Assembly (NCBI RefSeq): GCF_040958095.1
Contig: NC_091228.1
Span: forward strand, 12,453,964 to 12,517,963
DNA: 64,000 nt
From: Procambarus clarkii
Lineage: Eukaryota; Arthropoda; Malacostraca; Decapoda; Cambaridae
Direction: 5' to 3'
This document shows positions 24,570 through 35,770 of this stretch, one piece after another. The position numbers and the translations under genes are program-made. Positions within the stretch are counted from its first letter, which is position 1. Each line of letters starts with the position of its first letter. The notes beneath the pieces were generated by a model. That model saw only the letters and a program-made list of their open reading frames with translations. It did not search any database and had not been told where the DNA came from.

Positions 24570-25590
24570 TTACCACACTATCAGTGTGTGTCTCACTATC
24601 AGTGTGTGTCTCACACTATCAGTGTGTGTCTCACTATCAGTGTGTGTCTCACTATCAGTGTGTGTTTCACACTATCAGTGTGTCTCACACTATCAGTGTG
24701 TGTCTCACACTATCAGTGTGTGTCTCACACTATCAGTGTGTGTCTCACACTATCAGTGTGTGTCTCACACTATCAGTGTGTGTCTTACACTATCAGTGTG
24801 TGTCTCACACTATCAGTGTGTGTCTCACACTATCAGTGTGTGTCACACTATCAGTGTGTGTCACACTATCAGTGTGTGTCACACTATCAGTGTGTGTCAC
24901 ACTATCAGTGTGTGTCACACTATCAGTGTGTGTCACACTATCAGTGTGTGTCACACTATCAGTGTGCCTTACACTATCAGTGTGTCTCACACTATCAGTG
25001 AGTCTCACACTATCAGTGTGTCTCACACTATCAGTGACACACTATCAGTGTGTCTTACACTATCAGTGTGTCTCACACTATCAGTGAGTCTCACACTAGC
25101 AGTGTGTCTCACACTATCAGTGACACACTGTCAGTGTGAGTCTCACACTATCAGTGTGAGTCTCACTATCAGTGTGAGTCTCACTCTATCAGTGTGTCTC
25201 ATACTATCAGTGAGTCTCACACTATCAGTGTGTGTCACACTATCAGTGTGTGTCACACTATCAGTGTGTCTCACACTATCAGTGAGTCTCACACTGTCAC
25301 TGTGTCTCACACTATTAGTAAGTCTCACACTATCAGTGAGTCTCACACTATAAGTGTGCCTCACACTATCAGTGACACACTATCAGTGTGTCTTACACTA
25401 TAAGTGTGTTTCACACTATCAGTGTGAGTCTCACATTGTCAGTGTGAGTCTCACACTATCAGTGTGTCCAACACTATAAGTGTGTCACACACTATCAGTG
25501 TGAGTCTCCCACTGTCAGTGTGTGTCACACTATAAGTGTGTTTCACACTATCAGTGTGAGTCTCCCACTGTCAGTGTGTCTCACACTGCT
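24570..25590. repeat. short-unit array, 16-20-bp unit with cactatcagtgtgt core
   Basis: About 1 kb of tandem cactatcagtgtgtgtctca with 16-, 18- and 20-bp variants. It starts about 28 bp after the donor of the exon at 24471-24541. The open frames across it on both strands are repeat products. Confidence 0.95.
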
Positions 25591-26240
25591 CTCATCCCCC
25601 TAGCAACACGCCTTAGAGGTTGCTAGGGCTAGGTAACCCATCCTCTTGTTCAGATAGCACCTTTTGTAACCATGAGCACAATAGAATAAAACTTGACATA
25701 CTAGGCAATTAGCGAGTAGAATATGGTACTATTCATTACACTGTATAATGGTAAAGTAAATAGTAAATAATAATACCATTCGCATTATAGTCCGAAAAAT
25801 GAAGGTAAAAAACAAACTATATATTGCTAGTAAAGCTCCCTTATGCACTATATTAGACCTCATACAACGTGAGTTAGGCCTAGGGAGGTTAGGTTACGTG
25901 AGTTTGTCTTCACAACAAAAATCGGAAATTTTTTCCGGTTTTTCTAATTCAAAAGTACCGATTTCTACTTCCTAACTGCGGTGTACGACGGTATATGTAC
26001 TATGGTCGCTATCGTTACTATACAACGGAAACAGGAGGATTGACTGGGATAGGTCGTATAGTGGTAGTTCATTCTCTACCTCCCTCAGGTACCTCATTAA
26101 ATCCCGTTTAATGACAATATGTTTGCCAGCTCCTGGACCCATGATGTACATACCTGCCAAGTTGTCTGCCGGCGGCCTGGCGGAATGTGGTCAACTTTAA
26201 TTAACCTTTTCGCATTTCAGAAGTTTTAGGTCAGGAGTTT
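25591..26240. other. unassigned intronic sequence
   Basis: No gene recognised. It contains scattered ttaggttaggt-like motifs (about 25870-25900 and 26225-26250) that recall the arthropod TTAGG telomere repeat, but never in a run long enough to claim one. Confidence 0.45.
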
Positions 26241-26269
26241 TAGGTTAGGTGTTACCTGCCGTCCTGTTC

Positions 26270-26540
26270 TGTAATGGCGACTTGGTTGGTCTCTGTTGTG
26301 GTCGAGTTGACGAGTTTTCACTGGTGGGTCTCTGGTATGGTCGAGTTGACCAGTTTTCTCTGGTGTGGTTGAGTGGACCCGTTTTCTCTGGTATGGTCGA
26401 GTTGACCAGTTCTCTCTGGTGGGTCTCTGGTGTGGTCGAGTTGACCAGTTCTCTCTGGTGGGTCTCTAGTGTGGTCGAGTTGACCAGTTCTCTCTGGTGG
26501 GTCTCAGGTGTGGTCGAGTTGACCAATTCTCTCTAGCGGG
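26270..26540. repeat. 39-bp minisatellite, about 6 copies
   Basis: Units built from ggtcgagttgaccagttctc and tctggtgggtctctggtgt, with shorter variants at the left end. The array borders, and has expanded in, the 3' side of an antisense LINE remnant. Confidence 0.85.
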
Positions 26541-28620
26541 TCTCTGGTGTATCCGACGGTCTTGACGTATGGGTGTTTGTATTAATGATATGACATTTGT
26601 GATCAGATGGATGTTGTCATGTATGTGTTCTTGTTGCAAGATTTCAATGACAGTTCTCGAATCTGTGTGTATGATAACATGTTGTTGGTGCTCAGCAAGA
26701 GCATGTTCCAAAGCCTTTTGAATGGCTAGCATCTCTGTTTGAGAAGTTGAACACCCGTTTGAGAGTTTCCATCTAACTACAAACTTTCCTGCCTTAACTG
26801 CAGCTCCGGTTTCTTGTCCCTGCTGGTCTACTGATCCATCTGTGAAGTAAATGATGCTTTCAGATGCCAAGTTTGATTCTATATTCATCTGTGCAATGAT
26901 GCATAGACGATGAGGATTAGTCTAGTTCTTTATTTACTTAAAGAGTCATAATCTTTGTCTGGTGCCAGTGATTCCCATGGGGCTGCAAGACGAGGTCTGC
27001 GTGTATTTCGTGCTATCCCTTTCTAATTCTATTTATAATTTTGAATGTATTGCATGGAGAGTCCACCTGTTTTTTTTTAAAGCTCTTTTATCCAAAGTAA
27101 CTTCTCTAGTGATAATATATTTGAGTGAACTGATTATTAGTCTAGTCAATATCTAGGTCAGCATGCAGGCAGCAGGCCCTTTTACCATTATTTCAACCCA
27201 TGTTAGTTTAGTTTCTAGTCTTAGGTTCTGTATTTTAGTCCATCTGGGAGTCCCTGTTATGACTCGCATTGCATCAATTTGAATACCCTCAACCATTGCC
27301 CACTGACCAGGAGAAAGGGTGAGTAAGGCAAGCGCTGCATAATCAACTATGGAATGAACGGTGTGTATGTTAAACATTATTAACACTCTGTGTCTCGCTC
27401 CTGGATGGGGCCCTGTGATTATTTTCATTATATTCAGTCGTGATTTTGGTTTCTCCTTCAGACATTAAATTTGCTTGTTGAATGGTTTTTAGAACCAATT
27501 TATTCTCCGAGATATTGATATTGTGTAACCCCTTAAGATTAATGTCTTGAATGCGTAGGTGACTCCTGATTATTGCCACCCAGTCTCATTGCTTTAGATT
27601 TATGTGCAGATATTTTTTGCCCAAAAATGCAGCATTCAAATGTTACTTTATCTAGCGTCATTTGGACTTTATTCAAAAGAGAAGGACCTGTGACGACTAA
27701 TGATACATCAGCATAGCTTAGGAATTTAACCCTTTCTGGAAATGTCAGGGAAGCGAGGTTTTTCATAAGGATGTTAATGACTAGCACTGAGTCTGTAACT
27801 CCTCCTTGTGGAGTCCCATTCTCATGCAACTGGTAATCTGACACTTGGCCTTGCAGGTTTACTCTGGCATACCTTTCAGGAAATTTTGAATCAAGGCAGT
27901 TTTCCTCCGACACTTTTTTTTTTAACATCTATAAAATTGATTGCGGACTTGCAAGTTCGAATCCTTTCACTAAATATACGGAGATTATTATAGCAGAACC
28001 TGAGTTAACTGTTCCTAGTAATGTTGCTATGCCGTTGGCAGTACCTACTGCTCTAGTGAAGTCAAATATGTACTAATGCAGACCTCCAGTTTTCCACAGA
28101 AGCCTATTTAAGACCTTCAGTCCTGCAACATGATGATAATGGGTCTATAATTGCCAGGTTCTTTTGGCTTAGGAAACGGAATTATGTCTCCTTTCTTCTA
28201 AGAGGTCGGTAGTTTACCCCAGATGCATCTATAGCGTCCAATATGGCTTATTCTCCAGCGGGAGAACCTTCTTGTTTGGTGAAGGGAGTGCCTCATTCGT
28301 TGAATCTAGCTATGTTCTCATGATTGGCTGTCAACCTCTCATGATTTACTTGTTCTGACCGTTGCAGTACGCTGATGTTTAAGCTGCTCTCTCTGGAAAT
28401 TGGAGAGGAAGTGTCTCAGCCTCTTGTAATGGTTGAATATATGTCTGTGGTCGGAATGGTCACACTGATATGGCTTTAATCTGGCCTCATGTCTCTCCAA
28501 GACTATTATGTTCATTTAGAATTTGACACCACTCAAACTATCTTTGGTTCCTTCATCTCTTTAGAAACTATCTTGCTTCAGATATCACTGCTCTTAGCAG
28601 AGTTCTTCTTTCTTTCAGAG
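26541..28620 (-). mobile_element. degraded antisense LINE: RNase H and reverse transcriptase remnants
   Basis: Minus-strand RNase H at 26541-26880 reads IIYFTDGSVDQQGQETGAAV, QTEMLAIQKALEHAL and HTDSRTVIEIL. Reverse transcriptase pieces lie at 27539-27928, with NGTPQGGVTDSVL and SYADVSLVV, where the YADD catalytic box has become YADV. A thumb-like stretch is at 27153-27428 (VDYAALALLTLSPGQ). Stops and frameshifts are frequent up to about 28600. It is a different LINE family from the one at 5229, although both carry RNase H. It cannot be active. Confidence 0.82.
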
Positions 28621-29515
28621 GCTTTCTAAAGATGTTGACTCAGCTCTTCCTCTTTAACTTCTTAACTGTAGAACAAATAATTCTTTCGTTTTGTATTATC
28701 TGGGATGATGACTGGAATTGCTTTGCTGCAGCTACAATGACTTCCTTGAGAGTGGTCTCGTGTATGTTCACATCTTCAGGTGGCGAGTGCTGGAACGGTA
28801 TTGTACATTTTTCCTGGAAGCTCTTTCTTGGTTCATCGCTTACCTCCTGGAAGCTCTTGCTTGGTTCATCGCTTAACTCCTGGAAGCTCTTGCTTGGTTC
28901 ATCGCTTACCTCCTGGAAGCTCTTGCTTGGTTCATCGCTGACCTCCTGGAAGCTCTTGCTTGGTTCATCGCTGACCTCCTGGAAGCTCTTCCTTGGTTCA
29001 TCACTGACCTCCTGGAAGCTCTTGCTTGGTTTATCACAGACCTCCTGGAAGCTCTTGCTTGGGTCATCATCGACCTCCCGGAAGCTCTTGCTTTGGTCTT
29101 TGCTGACCTCCTGGAAGCTCTTGCTTGGGTCTTTGCTGACCTCCGGGAAGCTCTTGCTTGGGTTTTTGCTGACCTCCTGGAAGCTCTTGCTTGGGTCTTT
29201 TGCTGACCTCCTGGAAGCTCTTGCTTGGGTCTTTGCTGACCTCCTGAAAGCTCTTGCTTGGGTCTTTGCTGACCTCCTGGAAGCTCTTGCTTGGGTCTTT
29301 GCTGACCTCCTGGAAGCTCTTGTTTGGGTCTTTGCTGACCCCCTGGAAGCTCTTGTTTGGGTCTTTGCTGACCTCCTGGAAGCTCTTGCTTGGGTCTTTG
29401 CTGACCTCCTGGAAGCTTTTGCTTGGGTCTTTGCTGACCTCCTGGAAGCTCTTGCTTGGGTCTTTGCTGACCTCCTGGAAGCTCTTGCTTGGGTCTTTGC
29501 TGACCTCGAGTCTTG
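28621..29515 (-). repeat. 33-bp in-frame minisatellite (antisense 11-residue repeat) with LINE-like flank
   Basis: About 21 copies of a 33-bp unit (ctcctggaagctcttgcttg plus ggtctttgctgac) lie at 28811-29511. Read on the minus strand the unit encodes VSKDPSKSFQE, and the frame runs on past the array into a further hydrophilic stretch (HSPPEDVNIHETTLKEVIV...) before a stop near 28635. One extra T at about 29195 breaks the frame. The array lies on the 5' side of the antisense LINE remnant and may have grown inside its coding region. The + strand ORF (28632-29642) over it is Leu/Trp-rich and less protein-like. Confidence 0.7.
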
Positions 29516-29778
29516 CCTAATATTCAGTTATCATCGTGTGAAGGACGTACTAATAGTAGCATTGATTCGTATTAAAGCAACTGGAGACAATGCCAGATAT
29601 ATTATACAGCTTAACTTTCTAGCAGTTAGTGAAGTTTCTTGACATTATCGTTTGAATTATTATTGGTATTGATGTTCTTGGTAAGTTTTGTAATAAATAT
29701 AGTTCTTATAGTCTCCGTTATTTGTGATGCCTTTCTGCCATTGTAAAACATGTATTAATTCTTTAATTTGTTTTTCAG

Positions 29779-29836
29779 AACTCTGGTTTGTTCGTCTTCA
29801 GCGACTTGACACTAGAGACGAGACCGTGTGAGGAAG
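29779..29836 (+). CDS. A2M: A2M exon d (start of bait region)
   Basis: 58 nt encoding NSGLFVFSDLTLETRPCEE plus one base. The acceptor is gtttttcag before 29779 and the donor GTAATG is at 29837. FSDLTLETRPC is a strongly conserved segment just before the bait in arthropod alpha-2-macroglobulins. It starts in phase 0 and leaves 1 nt over. An LTR retrotransposon begins 77 bp after the donor. Confidence 0.88.
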
Positions 29837-31092
29837 GTAATGTTCACTTCTCTTCATCAACGGCCTCTCTTCCCAATGTCAAAATTATCAATATTTATTT
29901 TATCATTCAGCTGTGTTACGGACCCGAGACCAGCGTCCGAGCACAGAGCAGTGACGACCGCGCCATCTGTGGGTCAGCTCCCGAAACCCCCTCCAAATGG
30001 ACGGCGCCATCTAGTGAGGACGAGAAATACCAGCCACAAGGGCTAGTTTCCCGTCCTGATCAGCTCATAACACAGCCGCTGCTGACCTCTGGTGAGGTGG
30101 CGCTTAGACAGCAACGCCATCTATGGAGTGGATAGGTGGGCGTTTGTGTCTAAGCCGGTAAGTGAAATGCCCTAGAGTGTAACCGGTACTGATGACGTGT
30201 CTGATTACAGAGTCGACCTGGGACTGCTGTAATGGAAGTGGGATCAGTCTATCCAAGGCAGCCGTCTTGTCTCCAAGTATTTGCTGCAGCAGCTGTGAGT
30301 CACCCCCCGGATGAATACTGAGGTGTTAGCCGGCCTGTGACGTGGCAGCTGAGGGATTGTTGTACCCGGGACTGACTGGTGGAGACGCTTAACCACTGGG
30401 GTGTTGTGGTGAGGAGAGTGATCTGTGGGATCACACGAGGCTCCTGACTAGGGCTCGCTACCCTAGTATCGGTCGTGGAATGGCCTAACCAGCGTTGCTG
30501 ATTGCAACCTGCCAGCGCCAAGCTGGATTTGTGGTTGATGGCCTCCACGACGGTGCCCCCAGTGGAACTGTGATTTGGCTGACCTGTGGCCAGGGTAGAC
30601 TCAAGAGGATCGAAAGATTCATAGTGAGGCCACAAGAGGACCAAGAGCTTAGCATTGTTGAGCACCGTGAACGTCCAGAGTCTTCAGAAGAAGACTACGT
30701 TGTACAATAGTGTTTATACCACTCCCCTGTGTAACCTTTTATATATTATTTATGGTGACAGTAATAATTATATTATTAAGTTTTTGTCTTTGTCTCCCTT
30801 CCCCTTTAATTTACTTGCGTTACGGATAACATCCCTTGAAAGCCACTACTAGCTTGGGGCCGGATACCCTACCTCTAACAACATCAGAGAAAGAACCCGG
30901 TTGCAACCCGAGAGGGCCGTAACATAATTGGCATCCCCAGCGGGATCCGACCCCTTGTCAAGTATGTTTGACAGGGGTGGTGAGGACTATTAGGACGTTA
31001 AACGTCCTGTGCGGTGCTCGGAGTGGCTAAGTGCAATATTGACGTAGAACAGTACTCGGTGCGCCAAGTGCTAAAGTGAAGCGGTGTGTTAA

Positions 31093-33096
31093 GTGCTAGT
31101 GTACCAAGTGACGATGGTGGAAAAAGCGACCATAGACGATCTGGACGATGTTCTGGCTTTTCTGAACAGGGAGGACTGTCTTGCCAGATTGAAATATCTG
31201 GGCAAACAGGAACTCGTACTGGTGAGTGCCTACCTGGAGATCAAGATCCGTGCCAGTGATTCCCGTGTGGAGATCTTGTCCAAGGTTCACCGGCATTTGA
31301 AGGCCGAGGAAAAACAGGAAGGCGAGGCACAAGGTACAAAAAGTGAAGAAATAGCTTCCACTGAAAAGGAAGATAAAGGCAGCGACATTGACAGCGATGC
31401 AGGTGAGCTGAATATTAGCTTGCTAACAGTCAAAATGCGTGCCTTGGAAATAAATCGCGAGATAGAATGGAAGAAATTAGAAATGGAAAGAGAGAGACAA
31501 GATAAAGAATTAGAGATAAGGCGTTTAGAATTAGAACGAGAAGAAAGAAGAGAAGAGCGAGAAAGGGAAGAGAAACAGCGAGAGAGAGAAGAAAAAGAAA
31601 GACAGAGACAACATGAACTAGAAGTATTGCAGTTAGGTGGTGGGAGGCAAAGAATGGAAACAAGTGTTTTCGATCCGGTAAGGAACATCAAAATGGTCCC
31701 AAAATTCAATGAGAAGGAAGTGTCGAAGTTCTTTGTGGCCTTCGAGAAAGTCGCTGCCTCTTTGGAGTGGCCAAGGGAGAATTGGGCCATCATGATACAG
31801 TCAGTCTTGACTGGGAAGGCCCAAATCGTCTACTCCACGTTGTCCCTTGACGACTCCGGCGATTATGACAAGGTGAAGAAGGTCGTGCTCATGGCGTACC
31901 AATTGGTACCTGAGGCGTACAGGCAAAAGTTTAGAAACCTGAAGAAGACCTCAGAGCACACTTTCACCGAATTCGCCACAATCAAGGAGCGGCTTTTCCA
32001 GGAATGGTGTGCCTCTCGGAAGGTGGAGACCAAAGAAGACCTCGAGCAGCTCATACTGTTAGAGGACTTCAAGGATTGTTTGTCTGGAGACCTCAAGACA
32101 TACTTAGAAGAGCAGCAGGTAGAGACCTTGAGTGCGGCAGCCACCATGGCTGAGGAATACATCCTGACGCATAGGCCTTCTGCTAAGTACGTCCCGAGGA
32201 ATTACCCACGCCGGTTTGACAAGCCTAGTCAGGAAGAAGAGAGACCCGTCCCACGAAGCGCTGAGAAGACGCTCCCAAGTAGCCCTCGAAGGACTAGTCT
32301 TAACAGTCCGAGGAGGAATATGGTGTGTTGGACTTGTGGGCAGAAAGGGCATGTAGCTGCTATGTACCGAGGCAGAAGAGGTAACGGCGCTCGTAGGGAG
32401 GTGATGTTGATGAACTGTGTGACACTACCAGCAGGAAGCCAGTCTACGACTACGCAGGGAGAACCAAGATTGTTTTCCCCACACACTTCAGGCGGGTATG
32501 TAACGAGTGATCATACTGGTAGATCGGTAGTAGTGCTCAGAGATAGTGGAGCAGCCCAGTCCCTGATCGTGAGAAACTCGTTACCCGAGGGAGTGAGTGT
32601 GGATGGGAGACAAGAGGTTATCCTGGTTGGGTTTTTGAGGACGCAGTACATCGCCCCTTTAGTGCCGATACATCTCGACTCGCCTTACTTCAGCGGCACA
32701 TGTGCGTTGGCAGTAGTCGATACCCTACCTATAGCTGGGATTGACGTGATACTAGCCAACGACTTGGTGACAGATTGGAGCACCAATCATCCCAAGATTG
32801 TGGACGAGTCGGCCGGAACAGCAAGGTCTGAGGTAACGGCAGGCAGTGGTAATGTCCAGGTACAGTCAGACCCGGAATCAGATAAAATGTTTAATCCTTC
32901 CTCTCACCTACAGATTGACAGCATCCTAGCAGAGTCTCCTGATTCTTCTCCCAATAAGGAACATGAGGTTACGATGGCAGAGGCAACTGAGCATGGAGAG
33001 AAGTCTCGTGTGCAGGTACCCAAGGATACCAAAGAGTCTGGAGCGAAGGCGGATGTGTACTTGCGGTATGGCAAGGTACAGCGTTCATTGAACTAG
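31093..33096 (+). CDS. retrotransposon Gag with zinc knuckle and aspartic protease
   Basis: Intact 667-residue ORF. A better start may be the ATG at 31114 (MVEKATIDDLDD). A highly charged Glu/Arg stretch (about residues 125-185) is likely a coiled coil. A capsid-like domain follows (VPKFNEKEVSKFFVAFEKVA to about residue 360). The zinc knuckle at residue 412 reads CWTCGQKGHVAAMY, so the fourth ligand, Cys in C-x2-C-x4-H-x4-C, is Tyr. A retropepsin-like domain has VVVLRDSGAAQSLIV near residue 483, with DSG as active site. Gag coats the RNA and the protease matures it. The lost zinc ligand suggests this copy packages poorly or relies on Gag from elsewhere. Confidence 0.85.
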   Translation: MLVYQVTMVEKATIDDLDDVLAFLNREDCLARLKYLGKQELVLVSAYLEIKIRASDSRVEILSKVHRHLKAEEKQEGEAQGTKSEEIASTEKEDKGSDIDSDAGELNISLLTVKMRALEINREIEWKKLEMERERQDKELEIRRLELEREERREEREREEKQREREEKERQRQHELEVLQLGGGRQRMETSVFDPVRNIKMVPKFNEKEVSKFFVAFEKVAASLEWPRENWAIMIQSVLTGKAQIVYSTLSLDDSGDYDKVKKVVLMAYQLVPEAYRQKFRNLKKTSEHTFTEFATIKERLFQEWCASRKVETKEDLEQLILLEDFKDCLSGDLKTYLEEQQVETLSAAATMAEEYILTHRPSAKYVPRNYPRRFDKPSQEEERPVPRSAEKTLPSSPRRTSLNSPRRNMVCWTCGQKGHVAAMYRGRRGNGARREVMLMNCVTLPAGSQSTTTQGEPRLFSPHTSGGYVTSDHTGRSVVVLRDSGAAQSLIVRNSLPEGVSVDGRQEVILVGFLRTQYIAPLVPIHLDSPYFSGTCALAVVDTLPIAGIDVILANDLVTDWSTNHPKIVDESAGTARSEVTAGSGNVQVQSDPESDKMFNPSSHLQIDSILAESPDSSPNKEHEVTMAEATEHGEKSRVQVPKDTKESGAKADVYLRYGKVQRSLN

Positions 33097-34026
33097 CCAG
33101 AGATTCCCCAGACGTCGGAGGTATGTGAGGTATGTGTGAAGGTTCTAGAGCCCTCTTCGGTCCAAACCAGGCTAATGGATATAGCTGGCTATGGACATTT
33201 CAGGCTCGTGAAACTTATCCCTGAGGTAACCAAATGTTTCTTAGCGGTATTTTGTTTTATTCTCGTGTGTGCTCTCAGTAAGGACCAGTGGACGACCCGA
33301 CGGATGATGGCTCCCATGAACATCGTGAAGAGACCCCAGGGATTGGAGACGTGCACTGTGAGTAGTGCAGTCAAAGAAGGGACCTGGAAGGTGATGGTAG
33401 ATACAGGAGGTACGAGATGTGAAATTATGAGTAACTGTTTCCGACAGGATGACACCCCCCGCGTGATTGCTGAGCCTAAACGCAGCGTTATATGGAACGT
33501 TGGTCGACCTGACGGTGGCAGAGCGAATGTCATCCTCGATGTACGAGCAGCCCTGTTGGGACTAGGTGTGGGCCTAGTAGAGGAATATGCTGTGAGTACT
33601 GATTTAACTATCACTATCACTCTAAATTATCAGACCCCTGTATTCCAGGTTCCCGTCTCCCTGAAGGACTACCGTACCGGTACTAGAAATGCCGTCTGTA
33701 ACCAGCCATCATCGGTGCCACGACACAGGGAAGTGTCGAGTCGCCCCAGGTCGTGTTTATACCAGTCCTTACTCAGAACACTTGAGATTAAGCCCCTGCT
33801 TGACATCGCAGTGGAAGTGTGGAAGATTACATCAGGCAGGTCATTGTCTTCTATCTTCAAGTTTCCATTGTGCCAGGGTTTCTCCTTAGGACAGTTCTGT
33901 GGACAAGACAGCCTCATCACTCCAGTTTATAGTGTACGTGAGTCCGTGTGGAGTTGTATCCACGTACTAATTTGGTTTGTGTTTTTCTTTATAGAACCCC
34001 AAACCAAATTCTTTTTGGTGGGGAGG
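33097..34026 (+). other. internal remainder of the LTR element, unclear coding
   Basis: A frame from 33136 stays open into the 3' LTR. It contains a second DTG-like box (WKVMVDTGGTRCEIM, about 33390-33430) and hydrophobic stretches, but no reverse transcriptase or integrase motif. It may be a deletion junction of pol or a diverged second protease-like segment. Confidence 0.45.
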
Positions 34027-35039
34027 TGTTACGGACCGGAGCCCAGCGTCCGAGCACGGAGCAGTGACGACCGCGCCATCTGTGGGTCAGCTCCCGAAAC
34101 CCCCTCCAAATGGACGGCGCCATCTAGTAAGGACGAGAAATACCAGCCACAAGGGCTAGTTTCCCGTCCTGATCAGCTCATAACACAGCCGCTGCTGACC
34201 TCTGGTGAGGTGGCGCTTAGACAGCAACGCCATCTATGGAGTGGATAGGTGGGCGTTTGTGTCTAAGCCGGTAAGTGAAATGCCCTAGAGTGTAACCGGT
34301 ACTGATGACGTGTCTGATTACAGAGTCGACCTGGGACTGCTGTAATGGAAGTGGGATCAGTCTACCCAAGGCAGCCGTCTTGTCTCCAAGTATTTGCTGC
34401 AGCAGCTGTGAGTCACCCCCCGGATGAACACTGAGGTGTTAGCCTGCCTGTGATGTGGCAGCTGAGGGATTGTTGTACCCGGGACTGACTGGTGGAGACG
34501 CTTAACCACTGGGGTGTTGTGGTGAGGAGAGTGATCTGTGGGATCACACGAGGCTCCTGACTAGGGCTCGCTACCCTAGTATCGGTCGTGGAGTGGCCTA
34601 ACCAGCATTGCTGATTGCAACCTGCCAGCGCCAGGCTGGATTTGTGGTTGACGGCCTCCACGATGGTGCCCCCAGTGGAACTGTGATTTGGCTGGCCTGT
34701 GGCCAGGGTAGACTCAAGAGGATCGAAGGATTCATAGTGAGGCCACAAGAGGACCAAGAGCTTAGCATCGTTGAGCACCGTGAACGTCCAGAGTCTTCAG
34801 AAGAAGACAACGTTGTACAATAGTGTTTATACCCCTCCCCCGTGTAACCTTTTATATATATTATTTATGGTGACGGTAATAATTATATTATTAAGCTTTT
34901 GTCTTTGTCTCCCTTTTCCTTTAATTTACTTGCGTTACGGATCACATCCCTTGAAAGCCACTACTAGCTTGGGGCCGGATACCCTACCTCTAACAACATC
35001 AGAGAAAGAACCCGGTTGCGACCCGAGAGGGCCGTAACA

Positions 35040-35770
35040 AGCAGTTTTTCTCAGACTTCTAATTGTAAGTGTTACATGATTGTAACTGTCTGTATTGCTA
35101 CAAATATTTTGCACTGTTATTTGTACAGCATATTTACTGCCAAACAAGACCAGGAGCACCTTTCTCCTCCTACTTCCATAAAATCACATCATATTCAGCA
35201 TGTAATAGAATTCGGAAGTATTAAATCACAAATTTGAAATGCACATTAGTTGTCCATTTAGATTTTACAACTGTTAACATGTAAATTTATATTTATATAT
35301 CAGCTCTAAGTAAAAAGCCTGAAATTTATATACTAGTAATAATAATAATAATATATTAAGTCAAACTCAAAGACAAATTTTAGCTGATCCTCGAGTTCTC
35401 ACACGCTTGAACAGAATAAACTTAACATAGATAGAATGCAGAAACATTTCACAGCCTCAATTCGAAACAAGCAATTTATACGATTTTTAAGCATTTTTTT
35501 CCTCCCAGTCATAGATGTACAAATATCGAAGGAATCAAGTATTTGAAGTCTTACACGAACACAATAAATGTGTCACATGTCCATCGCGGACATAAGTGTC
35601 TCCAACAATCTCTGTTATAGCGATTGTTTGTTAGATAATATAAGTGATAAAATTACACTTTTGTTTGCTTCAAGCTCAGTAATGTTAGTCCACATTAACA
35701 TGAGCAAATGTTTAGCAATTACTCTCTTAATGACCAGAGTGATTTGATATGCTGACTCAGACTGGAGGCT
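35040..35770. other. AT-rich intronic sequence
   Basis: No gene recognised. A short (AAT)n tract is at about 35335-35352. Confidence 0.5.

Larger units (their letters stand above)
29914..35039 (+). mobile_element. LTR retrotransposon, gag-protease only, non-autonomous
   Basis: The LTRs are 29914-30924 and 34027-35039, each about 1.01 kb, from TGTTACGG to CCGTAACA. They differ at only a few sites where I compared them. A primer-binding-like site, tggcatccccagcggga, starts at 30929. A polypurine tract, ggtggggagg, precedes the 3' LTR. The flanks are agctg (left) and agcag (right), a 5-bp target duplication with one mismatch. The internal region is 3.1 kb and holds a gag-protease ORF plus about 0.9 kb of unclear sequence. 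No reverse transcriptase, RNase H or integrase is present. It would depend on enzymes from a related complete element, probably of the Gypsy type. Confidence 0.9.

Noticed and set aside
24553..25403. ORFs of 266 and 167 codons (SVCLTLSVCV...)
   Set aside because: Products of the cactatcagtgtgt array; composition is pure repeat.
25860..26250. Telomeric TTAGG tract
   Set aside because: Only isolated ttaggttaggt-like strings are present, no tandem run.
28632..29642. 336-codon + strand ORF rich in Leu and Trp
   Set aside because: It reads the 33-bp array in the less protein-like orientation and has no flanking family similarity.
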